Translations under genes and position numbers: made by a program | The notes under the pieces: generated by a model | What the model was told of the DNA's origin: nothing | The model's database searches: none | The model's input: the letters and a program-made list of their open reading frames with translations, nothing else | Shown: positions 28,226 to 37,224 of the stretch, piece after piece | Layout of the letters: the number at the start of each line of letters is the position of its first letter | How positions within the stretch are numbered: position 1 is the stretch's first letter | From: Saccharicrinis sp963665705 | GTDB taxonomy: Bacteria; Bacteroidota; Bacteroidia; Bacteroidales; Marinilabiliaceae | DNA length: 64,000 nucleotides | Assembly: GCA_963665705.1 (NCBI GenBank) | Contig: OY762448.1 | Location: forward strand, 1,984,001 to 2,048,000 | Direction: 5' to 3'

Positions 28226-28259
28226 AATAATAATAATAATAAATGTAAATTGTTAATTA

Positions 28260-30353
28260 TTAATATCCAGGATTTTGCATTGCTTGTTTTTGATCAGCAG
28301 TAAGAGCATTACCATTTTCGTCTGTAATTGCATCAAGATAGGTTTGTGGAATTGGACGATAATAATGTGTTGAAGCATTAAATCCTCCAAATCTTACCCA
28401 TCCATCATTAAATGCTTTGTATCTTGTTTCTAATTGCATTGTACGGGCAAGTGTTTCCCAGCGATAACATTCTCCACACAATTCTCTTGTTCTTTCATTT
28501 AATAAGAAACACATCATCTTATCTTCATCTGAAGAATAACCTAACTCATCATAGATCGGAGAGTCAACTGTAGAATTGTAAATGTCATCAACAGAATTTA
28601 AATGCATGCTACTAAATGTTGAAGCCGTTGTTTCTGCAATATTATTAGATTCATAATATGTGTTTTGATCACTGTATATTGCACCTTCATCGGAATATCC
28701 ACCTCCTTTTCCTTCACAATAAGGATTGTTTTGATAAGCCTGACCGCCATCTACGTGAACTGCTCTGTCTTCACCATCTACATAAGCTGCTCTGTCTCTT
28801 AAATAATTAAACCAGGTAAGGGCATTGTTGTAATTTCCTTGTCTGATATAAGCTTCAGCAACCATTAATACATCTTCTGCAGAACGGGCAACGATTGCAT
28901 CTCTTGTTCCAGCAGGAGAAGATATAGAAATACGATAACCATCGCGGTATTTACCTAAAGCAACACTTCTCATATTAGTACCATCATAGCCATAGTTTCC
29001 ATGTTGACCAACATATGCCATATTTTCACCGTTGAAATATCTTACAAATGTATGTTCAGGAGGCATAACACCTTCTTTTAAAACGGTAGCTTCACCTGCA
29101 CCTAAGTCAGAATAACGGGTATCTCCCGCATCGTTAACAATATAGCGAATACCTAAATCACCTCCCTGAAAACGAGGTTGATATTCTCCATCAACTATAG
29201 TTGTAAAATTGTCAGGAGCATAAGGGGCAGTAGTTTCACTCCATACTGGTGCACCAGCAGAATTATTACAACCGTAACAAGTGATAAATGATTTCCAAAA
29301 ACGACTGTCATTAACTCTGTCAAATACATCTAAAGTGTAGTTTGTAGCTCTGGCATAGGAGAACTCTCTGTCACCGGAAATATCTCTTGTCGTTCCTGCC
29401 ATGTTTTGATAAACAGAGGGATAATATAGATGCATTTGATTACCGAATCTTCCCCATGTTGTTTGGTCATCTGAGAATTGAGCAGCCAAAACAATTTCTG
29501 ATTCGTTTTCATTAGGACTATTTGCATATTGATAATCCCAAAGATCCTGATAATTTGTACTCAAAGGGTGATTTTGAAAAACTTCAGTTCCGTAAGTAAT
29601 TACATCAGCTAAGTCAGTATCAATATAACTGCTATTCCAATCATCATATAATTCACTGGCACGTGTAAGATGGGTTTTTGCCAAAAAGTGAGCAGCAGCA
29701 TATTTTGTTATACGTCCTGTTGATGCTGCAGTAGTTGGTAATAAGTTATATGATTGTTCTAAATCTGAAATTATCTGCATAAAAACATCTTCTTCACTGG
29801 CACGTGTAAAATAAGTTTCAACAGAAGTTGAAGGTGTTAGTTTAAGTGGTACACCACCATATTGTGTTACTAGTTTTAGATAATAATATCCCCTCATAAA
29901 ATATGCTTCTCCAAGGCGAGTGTTATAATTATTATCATCTTGATCGTAATACAAAGGAATATTTTGTATTAGGGTATTTGTAGATTCTATACCACCATAC
30001 ATATTATCCCATAAAGGAGTGTTGGCTCCACGTTCTGAGGGGTTAAGAGTTGTGTAGTATCCATTGTATGAATCGATAACGTTATTCGCGTCAGTAAATT
30101 CATCAACACCTAAATTATATAATTCAATTCCCCAAATATAGTTAAATTGAAACTTTATCTTTTGGTAAGTACCAGTTACCAATTCATCTAAACCTTCCTG
30201 AGTTGTGAATCTGTCAGTGCTATATGTAGTTATATAATCTTCATCCAAGTAACTTTCTTTACATGAAGAAAGAATCAAACCTAAGGATAGAGCAGCAAGG
30301 CCTATATTTTTAAGGTTTATTCTTTGTCTTAATTTATATTTGTTCAATTTCAT
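28260..30353 (-). CDS. SusD/RagB-family glycan-binding lipoprotein
   Basis: A 697-residue protein with a lipoprotein signal (LGLILSSC, Cys 31). TPR-like helices of the SusD fold follow (RLGEAYFMRGYYYLKLVTQYGGVPL near residue 145), with the conserved C-terminal region (FLLNERTRELCGECYRWETLARTM) and a closing PIPQTYLDAI segment. SusD forms the lid on the SusC transporter at the cell surface and binds the oligosaccharide. It is longer than the common 500-600 residues, with inserts in the middle. It lies 26 bp behind susC. Confidence 0.96.
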   Translation of the reverse strand: MKLNKYKLRQRINLKNIGLAALSLGLILSSCKESYLDEDYITTYSTDRFTTQEGLDELVTGTYQKIKFQFNYIWGIELYNLGVDEFTDANNVIDSYNGYYTTLNPSERGANTPLWDNMYGGIESTNTLIQNIPLYYDQDDNNYNTRLGEAYFMRGYYYLKLVTQYGGVPLKLTPSTSVETYFTRASEEDVFMQIISDLEQSYNLLPTTAASTGRITKYAAAHFLAKTHLTRASELYDDWNSSYIDTDLADVITYGTEVFQNHPLSTNYQDLWDYQYANSPNENESEIVLAAQFSDDQTTWGRFGNQMHLYYPSVYQNMAGTTRDISGDREFSYARATNYTLDVFDRVNDSRFWKSFITCYGCNNSAGAPVWSETTAPYAPDNFTTIVDGEYQPRFQGGDLGIRYIVNDAGDTRYSDLGAGEATVLKEGVMPPEHTFVRYFNGENMAYVGQHGNYGYDGTNMRSVALGKYRDGYRISISSPAGTRDAIVARSAEDVLMVAEAYIRQGNYNNALTWFNYLRDRAAYVDGEDRAVHVDGGQAYQNNPYCEGKGGGYSDEGAIYSDQNTYYESNNIAETTASTFSSMHLNSVDDIYNSTVDSPIYDELGYSSDEDKMMCFLLNERTRELCGECYRWETLARTMQLETRYKAFNDGWVRFGGFNASTHYYRPIPQTYLDAITDENGNALTADQKQAMQNPGY

Positions 30354-30379
30354 TTGTTTAAATTTTACGTATTATCAAT

Positions 30380-33300
30380 TTAGAATGACATGTTAACTCC
30401 AAAAACAAGACCTTTTGTTGTTGTAGAAGATCCAACTCTGGTTGTGTTATTGTCATAACTGGATAAATCTGTATCCAACCAATCTGTTTTGCTGTAGATC
30501 ATCCATGGATTCATAATTTGAGCATAAACTTTTAGAGAACTAATACCTATTTTATCTAAAGTTGATTTTTTGAAATTATAACCCAAATTGATGTTTCTTA
30601 GTTTGATAAATGATCCATCCAAATAATTCATTGAAGAATTATAAGTAGGAGCTGATTGTCCTGCTATACCCGGGGCATAATAATGAGCATCTTCATTTTC
30701 TCCTGCAATCCAGTAATCAAGCTTTCTTTGTTGAAAACGTCCATCTAAAGTAACAGCACCTCCTCTGAATGTATTACCCCATCTGGAGAAAACAAAGAAT
30801 GATAATTCAAGGTTTTTATAGTTGAAGGTGTTTGTGATACCTCCTGTCCAGTCAGGGCGTTGATCACCAACAATTTTTCTATCATTGTTTTCATCAATTA
30901 CACCATCTCCGTTTAAATCTTTTACTCTAATAGCACCGGGTTCACTGCCATAAGAGTCTGCTTCATTAGCTTCTGAAGTTTTCCAGATACCATCGTAAAC
31001 ATAGTCGTAATAAACGTTAATTCCTTCTCCCACAAACCATCCATTTACAAGATCCTGATCATTTCCATTAGCCAAAGCTGAGATTTCATTTTTGTCTTTA
31101 GACCAGGTTAAATTTGTTGTCCATTTAAAATCAGTATTCTGAATATTGACTGTGTTGATTTGGAAATCAATACCCCATCCTTTTGTTGCACCAACATTAG
31201 CATATGTACTGGTATATCCATTAATTGAAGGAATAGACATTTCTAATAACAAGTCATCTGTTTTTGTACTATATACATCTATAGCACCAAAAATTCTGCG
31301 ATTAGCCACGGTGTAATCAATACCCAAGTTGTATTGTTTTGTTTTTTCCCATCCTAATTCTTGATTAGCCATAGCTGCCGGATATCTGGATGATGGATCT
31401 GATGCTACATATCCTAGAGATGAAGTGTCTGCACCCCAGTTGTAATATAGTGTCTGTATACCACCTTTTGTTGCGTAAGCATCAATTGCAGAGTTACCAG
31501 TTACACCATAGCCTAAACGAAGTTTAAGAGCATCAACCCATGTAATATCTTTCATAAATGCTTCTTGTTCTATTCTCCATCCTAACGCAAATGAATTAAA
31601 GTTGGCCCATTTATTTCCATCTGCTAATTGTGAAGCTCCATCCCATCTTGTTGATGCTGTTAATAAGTATTTGTCTTTGAAACTATAATTAGCTCTGATC
31701 ATGTAAGAGGTCATCTGCTTTTCTGTTAATCCTGATCCAAAACTACTTATTGATCCTAATGAAGACATATTGTACCAAAGTTCATCGGCAGTAGCTGTTT
31801 CTGCTTGCATATCACTAAACTCATAGTGGTAATTTGAAGCGGAGTGCATAAGTGTAAATCCAAATTTATGAGACTCTGCAATAGTTTTATTATAATAGAT
31901 AAGGTTATCTAAAGTCCATGAATTTGTAATTCTGTTTGTGTTCCTTGCTATATTACTCCCATCTCCGTTTATTCCATTTTCATCATAGAATCGTCCTTCT
32001 CTGTAATTAGAAAATTCCGGTCCAAACTGAATTCTATATTTTAAACCGTCTAATGGTGCAAAAATATTTCCTAGATCTAATTGAGTATAGAAATTTCCAG
32101 AAATACGAAGTGTTAATCTTTCGTTAGTGTTGTATTTTGTTTCGTTAATCGGGTTGATAATATTAACATCACCGGCTGCCGGGTTTCTGATATAATCTCC
32201 GTTTTCATCAAAAGGTACAGCCCATCCTAACATTCCTCTTAAAGCAGAATAATAATCTCCGGCTCCAGTTGTTGATCTGGCAAAACTGTAACCATAGTCC
32301 TGATCTCCGTATGAACCGTTAATAGTAGTACCAAATTCCATCCATTTTGTTGGTTTTGATGAAAAACTTGCTTTTGCAGTGTAACGACTATATGACTGGT
32401 CTTTAATAGTACCTTCCTGATTTAAATACCCAAAAGATCCATAACCTTTAAATTTTTCTGTACCACCGGATGCACTAATTGTATGTTCTGTGGAATAACC
32501 AGTTTGTTTTCCATGTTTTCCCCAGTCGTAAGTTTTTGCATCATCAGGGTTCCAGCTTCCATTACTCCAACCTGCAGCAATGTTTTCGAATGATGCAGCA
32601 ACAGAACCCCATGTACTTTCATCAGCTGCTAAAGTTGGTACATCTGGATATGTTCCAGTTCCTCCTTCTCTGTGAAATTGTTTTGCATGACGTGCATATT
32701 CAATCCATTCTCCCGTATTCATCATTTCTGTAACATCATACAATTTTTGAACAGTAACAGAACCTGAATAGTTTATAGATACTTTTCCTTCTTTACCTTG
32801 TTTTGTTGTTACCAGAATTACACCATTAGCTCCTCTTGAACCGTAAATGGCTGTTGCTGAAGCATCTTTTAAGATGTCGATAGATTCAATATCATTCGGA
32901 TTGATATTGTCAATACCTCCATTCCCTGATCCTGCACTACCTCCTGTTTGCAATACCATTCCATCTACTACATAAAGGGGGCCTTGTTCTGCTGTAATTG
33001 ATCTAACTCCACGAATAGTAATACTATTTGTTTGTCCGGGACGTTGATTCGTTGTAATATCAACACCGGCAGCTTTTCCCTGCATACCTTGTAAAGCATC
33101 TTTTACTGGCATAGCCTGCAGTTCTTTGCTTCCTACTCTGGTCATGGCTCCTGTTACATCGCTTTTCTTTTGAACGCCATAACCTACGGCTACGACCTCA
33201 TCCAGTCCGATTGAACCTGGGACTAAAGTAATATTAAAACTAGTTTTTCCTTCAACGGCAATTTTTTGAGTTTCTAAACCAATAAAAGAAAAGATTAATG

Positions 33301-33550
33301 TACCATTTGATGGAACATTACCTAATGTGTAATTACCATTAACATCAGTAATTGTTCCTACAGTGGTACCTTGTACAACTACAGTTGCACCAATTACAGG
33401 TTCTCCTGTATCATCTTTTACATGACCTGATACTGTAATTTCATTACCTTGTGCATAAATTGAGCCATGACTGGCCAATAAGGAGCAACTTGTGATAAAG
33501 GCTATAAGAAGCACTTTAAGTTGTTTCCTTCTTAATTTAATTAGATTCAT
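30380..33550 (-). CDS. SusC/RagA-family TonB-dependent transporter
   Basis: A 1056-residue outer-membrane transporter. After the signal (to ~residue 33) comes a carboxypeptidase-D-like domain (~38-118, VSGHVKDDTGEPVIGATV), a TonB box region (VAVGYGVQKKSDVTGAM), the plug (~125-240, IRGVRSI, LYVVDG and the SusC signature DASATAIYGSRGANGVILVTTK) and a 22-strand barrel ending in an aromatic residue (NMSF). Together with SusD it imports the rhamnogalacturonan fragments. It heads the eight-gene leftward operon, divergent from the GH105 gene. Confidence 0.97.
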   Translation of the reverse strand: MNLIKLRRKQLKVLLIAFITSCSLLASHGSIYAQGNEITVSGHVKDDTGEPVIGATVVVQGTTVGTITDVNGNYTLGNVPSNGTLIFSFIGLETQKIAVEGKTSFNITLVPGSIGLDEVVAVGYGVQKKSDVTGAMTRVGSKELQAMPVKDALQGMQGKAAGVDITTNQRPGQTNSITIRGVRSITAEQGPLYVVDGMVLQTGGSAGSGNGGIDNINPNDIESIDILKDASATAIYGSRGANGVILVTTKQGKEGKVSINYSGSVTVQKLYDVTEMMNTGEWIEYARHAKQFHREGGTGTYPDVPTLAADESTWGSVAASFENIAAGWSNGSWNPDDAKTYDWGKHGKQTGYSTEHTISASGGTEKFKGYGSFGYLNQEGTIKDQSYSRYTAKASFSSKPTKWMEFGTTINGSYGDQDYGYSFARSTTGAGDYYSALRGMLGWAVPFDENGDYIRNPAAGDVNIINPINETKYNTNERLTLRISGNFYTQLDLGNIFAPLDGLKYRIQFGPEFSNYREGRFYDENGINGDGSNIARNTNRITNSWTLDNLIYYNKTIAESHKFGFTLMHSASNYHYEFSDMQAETATADELWYNMSSLGSISSFGSGLTEKQMTSYMIRANYSFKDKYLLTASTRWDGASQLADGNKWANFNSFALGWRIEQEAFMKDITWVDALKLRLGYGVTGNSAIDAYATKGGIQTLYYNWGADTSSLGYVASDPSSRYPAAMANQELGWEKTKQYNLGIDYTVANRRIFGAIDVYSTKTDDLLLEMSIPSINGYTSTYANVGATKGWGIDFQINTVNIQNTDFKWTTNLTWSKDKNEISALANGNDQDLVNGWFVGEGINVYYDYVYDGIWKTSEANEADSYGSEPGAIRVKDLNGDGVIDENNDRKIVGDQRPDWTGGITNTFNYKNLELSFFVFSRWGNTFRGGAVTLDGRFQQRKLDYWIAGENEDAHYYAPGIAGQSAPTYNSSMNYLDGSFIKLRNINLGYNFKKSTLDKIGISSLKVYAQIMNPWMIYSKTDWLDTDLSSYDNNTTRVGSSTTTKGLVFGVNMSF

Positions 33551-33802
33551 ACTAAATAGATTTAATTATTTATATAAATGGTTGATTTTAGTAAATACAA
33601 ATTTTAATGGTTTCTTTAAAAATCGTTAACAAATGTAAATTCCTAATAAATGTTAAAGAATGGAAAATAATGCTAAGACCTGTAAAATCGTATCAGCCGC
33701 GTATCGAGAACGATTTTTAAGGTTTGTGTATAATTTTACATGCGCAAATTGATAGACTCAGATATATTTGTCTTTTGGTTATATCTTAAAAGAATATTAA
33801 AA
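33551..33802. promoter_or_regulatory. divergent promoter of the pectin locus
   Basis: The ~250 bp between susC and the rightward GH105 gene must hold both main promoters. AAAATCGT (33684-33691) and ACGATTTT (33710-33717) form an inverted repeat, and a third half-site, AAATCGTT, lies at 33619-33626; CGTATC is also repeated directly inside the palindrome. This is a good operator candidate for the missing regulator. TACATTTG (minus strand, ~33639-33632) and TATATTTG (plus strand, 33763-33770) match the TANNTTTG -7 box. Confidence 0.5.
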
Positions 33803-34948
33803 ATGAGAACGGTGAAAAGAAGATTGATGATACCTTGTTTGTTATTGATGATAGGTTTTTCTTTAAACATATTTGCAGAAAAGAAACAAGAGAATAATGA
33901 TCGAAAAGAAACATTGGATGCCATATTGAAAGTGAATAAATATTTTATGGAAAAATATGCTGACTATACAGCAACATCGAATGTAGGTAGGGTTAGACCA
34001 AGTAATATTTGGACCAGAGGGGTTTATTATGAAGGATTGATGGAATTATATTCCATATATCCAAAAGAAGAATTTTTTGATTATGCTTATGGCTGGTCTG
34101 ATTTCCATAAGTGGAACTACAGAAATGGCGCAACAACTCGTAATGCAGACGACTATTGTGCAGGTCAAACATACATAGATCTATACCGTTTAACTGAGGA
34201 TCCTAAACAATTAGTATCGGTTAAGGCTAATTTAAACATGTTAGTAAATACACCTCAGGTTGGAGATTGGACATGGATTGATGCCATTCAAATGGGTATT
34301 CCTGTTTTTGCAAAATTAGGTGTGACAATGAATGAACCAAAGTACTTTGATAAGATGTGGGACATGTATGAGTGTACACGAAACCAAATTGGAGGTGGTT
34401 TATTTAATTTAGAAGATGGATTATGGTGGCGTGATGCTGATTTTGTTCCTCCATATACAGAACCAAATGGTGAAGATTGTTATTGGTCAAGAGGTAATGG
34501 TTGGGTATATGCTGCTTTAGTACGTGTTTTAAATGAAATTCCTAAAAATGAAAAACATTATCAGCAATATTTAAGTGACTTTAAAATAATGACTGATGCT
34601 TTGGTGAAATGTCAAAGAAAAGATGGTTTCTGGAATGCCAGTTTACATGATCCTAAAAACTATGGTGGGAAAGAAACAACAGGAACTTCTTTATTTATTT
34701 ATGGTATGGCTTGGGGTGTTAATAATGGAATTCTTGATAAAGAAAATTATGCTCCAATTATTAATAAAGCATGGGATGCCATTGTTAAATATGCCATTCA
34801 TGAAAACGGATTTTTGGGTTATGTTCAGGGAACAGGTAAAGAACCTAAAGATGGTCAGCCTGTAACTTTTGACAGCATGCCTGATTTTGAAGATTATGGA
34901 ATTGGATGTTTCCTATTAGGTGGTGTTGAGGTTTATAAAATGAAATAG
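33803..34948 (+). CDS. GH105 unsaturated rhamnogalacturonyl hydrolase
   Basis: About 381 residues from the ATG at 33803, where a standard signal peptide begins (MIPCLLLMIGFSLNIFA). The earlier ATG at 33740 would precede a likely -7 box and add 21 odd residues. GH88/105 barrel motifs: WTRGVYYEGLMELY, DDYCAGQTYIDLY, WTWIDAIQMG, CYWSRGNGWVYAAL and ETTGTSLFIYGMAWG. The enzyme hydrates the unsaturated uronyl end left by the PL11 lyase. It overlaps in function with the first domain of the trimodular protein. It heads the rightward operon. Confidence 0.92.
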   Translation: MRTVKRRLMIPCLLLMIGFSLNIFAEKKQENNDRKETLDAILKVNKYFMEKYADYTATSNVGRVRPSNIWTRGVYYEGLMELYSIYPKEEFFDYAYGWSDFHKWNYRNGATTRNADDYCAGQTYIDLYRLTEDPKQLVSVKANLNMLVNTPQVGDWTWIDAIQMGIPVFAKLGVTMNEPKYFDKMWDMYECTRNQIGGGLFNLEDGLWWRDADFVPPYTEPNGEDCYWSRGNGWVYAALVRVLNEIPKNEKHYQQYLSDFKIMTDALVKCQRKDGFWNASLHDPKNYGGKETTGTSLFIYGMAWGVNNGILDKENYAPIINKAWDAIVKYAIHENGFLGYVQGTGKEPKDGQPVTFDSMPDFEDYGIGCFLLGGVEVYKMK

Positions 34949-34961
34949 TAAAAGGAGCATA

Positions 34962-35012
34962 AAACACCTGTCAGGTTTATAGCAAGTATGTAAATAAACC
35001 TGACAGGTGTTT
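34962..35012 (+). terminator. 19-bp perfect hairpin between GH105 and CE12
   Basis: AAACACCTGTCAGGTTTAT pairs fully with ATAAACCTGACAGGTGTTT around a 13-nt loop. It lies 13 bp after the GH105 stop and 22 bp before the CE12 start. With only a short A/T flank it may be a terminator or an mRNA-processing stem that sets different levels for the first gene and the rest. Confidence 0.65.
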
Positions 35013-35034
35013 AATCTGTAAAAATAAAACAAGA

Positions 35035-36228
35035 ATGTTTAAAGCAATAATAAATTTAGTATTAATAGTATGTAGTATTTTTCTTTTTTCATGTAAAGAA
35101 GAAAGTAATCCTTACAAAATTACTAAACCATTAGAAAAGGCTTATAATGGATTTATTTCCTTTGATAGTGTACCGGATGGAAACTATCGCGTTCATGTTA
35201 GAGTTGGTTCAGATCAATCAGAAGGACTTACTGTAATAAGAGGAGAATCACGAAGATTGTTCTATAACGGAATTAAAACAGCTAAAGGCGAGTTCAAAGA
35301 TGTTTATTTTAATATTAATAAACGGGATTCTATAATTAGCGAAGGTAAAATTGTTCGACTTAAATCAAGAGAGCGTAATAAACCTAATTGGGATAATAAA
35401 CTAACATTTGAATTTAATGGAGAATCTCCTCAGGTAGATTTTATAGAAATTAAACCTGTAGATGATGTCATAACTGTTTTCTTATGTGCTAACTCAACTG
35501 TAGTTGACCAGGATTATGAACCTTGGATAGGATGGGGACAGATGTTACCTCGTTTTTTTAACGATAAAGTTTGTGTTGCTAATTATGCTGAATCGGGTGA
35601 AACAGCTACCGGATTTATTGCCCGTGGAAGATTGGCGAAACTATTAACCCAGGCAAAAGCCGGAGATTATATTTTTGCTGAATTTGGCCATAATGATCAA
35701 AAGGAAAAAGGTGAAGGCATTGGTGCTTATCTTAATTTTACTGACAGATTAAAAGAATTTATTGATAAAGCACGTGAAATAGGAGCACACCCTGTTTTTA
35801 TCACACCTACTCAACGCAGAAGTTTTAATGATGAAGGTAAAATTATGGAGACTCATGGTGATTATCCTGATGCCATGCGTAAGCTTGCAGCAGAAGAAAA
35901 TGTACCATTGATTGATCTTCATAATTATACCCGAACTTTGTATGAAACTTTGGGTGTGGAAGAATCAATTAAAATATTTGTGCATTTTCCTGCTAATACA
36001 TTCCCAAATCAGGAAAAAGCATTGGCTGATAATACACATTTTAGACCTTACGGGGGTTATCAGATTGTACAATGCGTAGTTCAAGGAATGAAGGAAATAA
36101 ACTTACCATTAGTGAAATATTTAAGAGATGATGTTCCGGATTATAACCCAGCTCATCCAGATAAATATGAAGATTTTAAATGGTATCCAACTCCATTTTC
36201 AGAAATAGAAAAACCAGATGGAAATTAA
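35035..36228 (+). CDS. CE12-type esterase with N-terminal beta domain
   Basis: A 397-residue lipoprotein (LFSC, Cys 20). Residues ~30-140 are a beta-sandwich domain of the type that precedes many CE12 esterases. The SGNH part follows (~145-360). Block I reads CANSTVVDQ instead of the usual GDST, so the Gly-Asp pair is changed while Ser 154 stays. The rest is canonical: ESGETATGF, EFGHNDQ (~218-221) and ADNTHF (Asp 332, His 335). It probably deacetylates rhamnogalacturonan. It overlaps the next gene by 11 bp. Confidence 0.88.
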   Translation: MFKAIINLVLIVCSIFLFSCKEESNPYKITKPLEKAYNGFISFDSVPDGNYRVHVRVGSDQSEGLTVIRGESRRLFYNGIKTAKGEFKDVYFNINKRDSIISEGKIVRLKSRERNKPNWDNKLTFEFNGESPQVDFIEIKPVDDVITVFLCANSTVVDQDYEPWIGWGQMLPRFFNDKVCVANYAESGETATGFIARGRLAKLLTQAKAGDYIFAEFGHNDQKEKGEGIGAYLNFTDRLKEFIDKAREIGAHPVFITPTQRRSFNDEGKIMETHGDYPDAMRKLAAEENVPLIDLHNYTRTLYETLGVEESIKIFVHFPANTFPNQEKALADNTHFRPYGGYQIVQCVVQGMKEINLPLVKYLRDDVPDYNPAHPDKYEDFKWYPTPFSEIEKPDGN

Positions 36229-36973
36229 ATTAAGATTTATAAAGTATTTTATGAGTGTAGCATTTTGCCTTATTATAGGGCAAAATGCTTTTGCACAAAA
36301 TCCTGATTGGTCAATGTTGGCTCCTGAACTTGGAGGAACATTACGAATAGGAGTAGCGAATAATAATTCAAGCAAATGGTTTGCGGACTTTAAAACAATT
36401 AAAGAAAAGCCAACAAAAGAAGGAGTAATCTATATATTAAAAGATGATCTTTTGGGTAAAGGAGAAATAGAATTTTATATCAAATCCTTATTGGACAGTA
36501 AAGGTGCAGTGATGAAGTTGTCAAGTAAGAATCTTCCTGAAGGATTAAAACTTATTTGGACCTATGGGGGTGCTGCAAATGATGATAAAGGTAAAGATTG
36601 GAAACCTGCAATAATACCTGATGATTGTTACAAAAATGTATTTAGTATTGAAGGAAATTCTTTTACACTATATTATGGTACAAGTAGAAAACTTAGAGTT
36701 TTAGAGGCGTGTGTTCCTCCGGGAGAAGAACCTCGCTTAGCAGATGCTAAAAAGCAAGAGTCTCCACTTGTGTTATTAAACTCTGGTAAAAAGACTGATG
36801 CTCAGGTTGTGGCTTCTCAAAGTGAGTTAGTAGCTGGTGAAGAGCTTTATTTCTGTTTTTATTTTTTAAATCCAAAGGCTGATTATAACTATTTTATGTT
36901 GCCAAAACTGTTTGAAGACAGGTCATACGTAGTTAATAAGCAAACAGAATGGATGAAATCTACTCCGGACTAA
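36218..36973 (+). CDS. exported DUF4450-like protein, single domain
   Basis: A 251-residue protein with a signal peptide (to about residue 26). WSMLAPELGGTLRIGV, then WTYGGA and EGNSFTLYYG resemble the N-terminal DUF4450 domain found in larger pectin-locus proteins of Bacteroides. In those it is followed by a catalytic region; here the protein ends after the domain, with no remnant behind it. It could be a binding module or a truncated paralogue. Its start overlaps the CE12 gene by 11 bp, so the two are coupled. Confidence 0.6.
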   Translation: MEIKLRFIKYFMSVAFCLIIGQNAFAQNPDWSMLAPELGGTLRIGVANNNSSKWFADFKTIKEKPTKEGVIYILKDDLLGKGEIEFYIKSLLDSKGAVMKLSSKNLPEGLKLIWTYGGAANDDKGKDWKPAIIPDDCYKNVFSIEGNSFTLYYGTSRKLRVLEACVPPGEEPRLADAKKQESPLVLLNSGKKTDAQVVASQSELVAGEELYFCFYFLNPKADYNYFMLPKLFEDRSYVVNKQTEWMKSTPD

Positions 36974-37224
36974 CGTTTGACGAAATCGTGAAAACGAGAA
37001 CAGGTGAAATGGGGAAGTTGCGAAAAGGCGATGATGTAGCTTACTTAATTTTTACCACGGAGACTCAAAGACACGGAGTGGTTTTAAACCAATTTGCGTA
37101 AGCAAATAATAATTCGTTTTTATTCGTGATAATTTGCTGACGGTAAATATTGCGAAGCAATTAACAGGATGTTAGGTTTTTTAATTTGACATTAAAAATA
37201 AATATTTGTTTTAGATTTTAAATT
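36974..37224. other. intergenic region with a half palindromic element
   Basis: ACCACGGAGACTCAAAGAC (starting 37054) matches the left arm of the 17887-17962 palindrome, but no right arm follows. Two small hairpins lie behind it (TTGC-GTAA-GCAA and ATTGC-GAA-GCAAT). I see no gene here. Confidence 0.5.

Noticed and set aside
36218..36973. A truncated large enzyme with remnants downstream
   Set aside because: No coding remnants are visible in 36974-37224; the protein has a normal start and stop.
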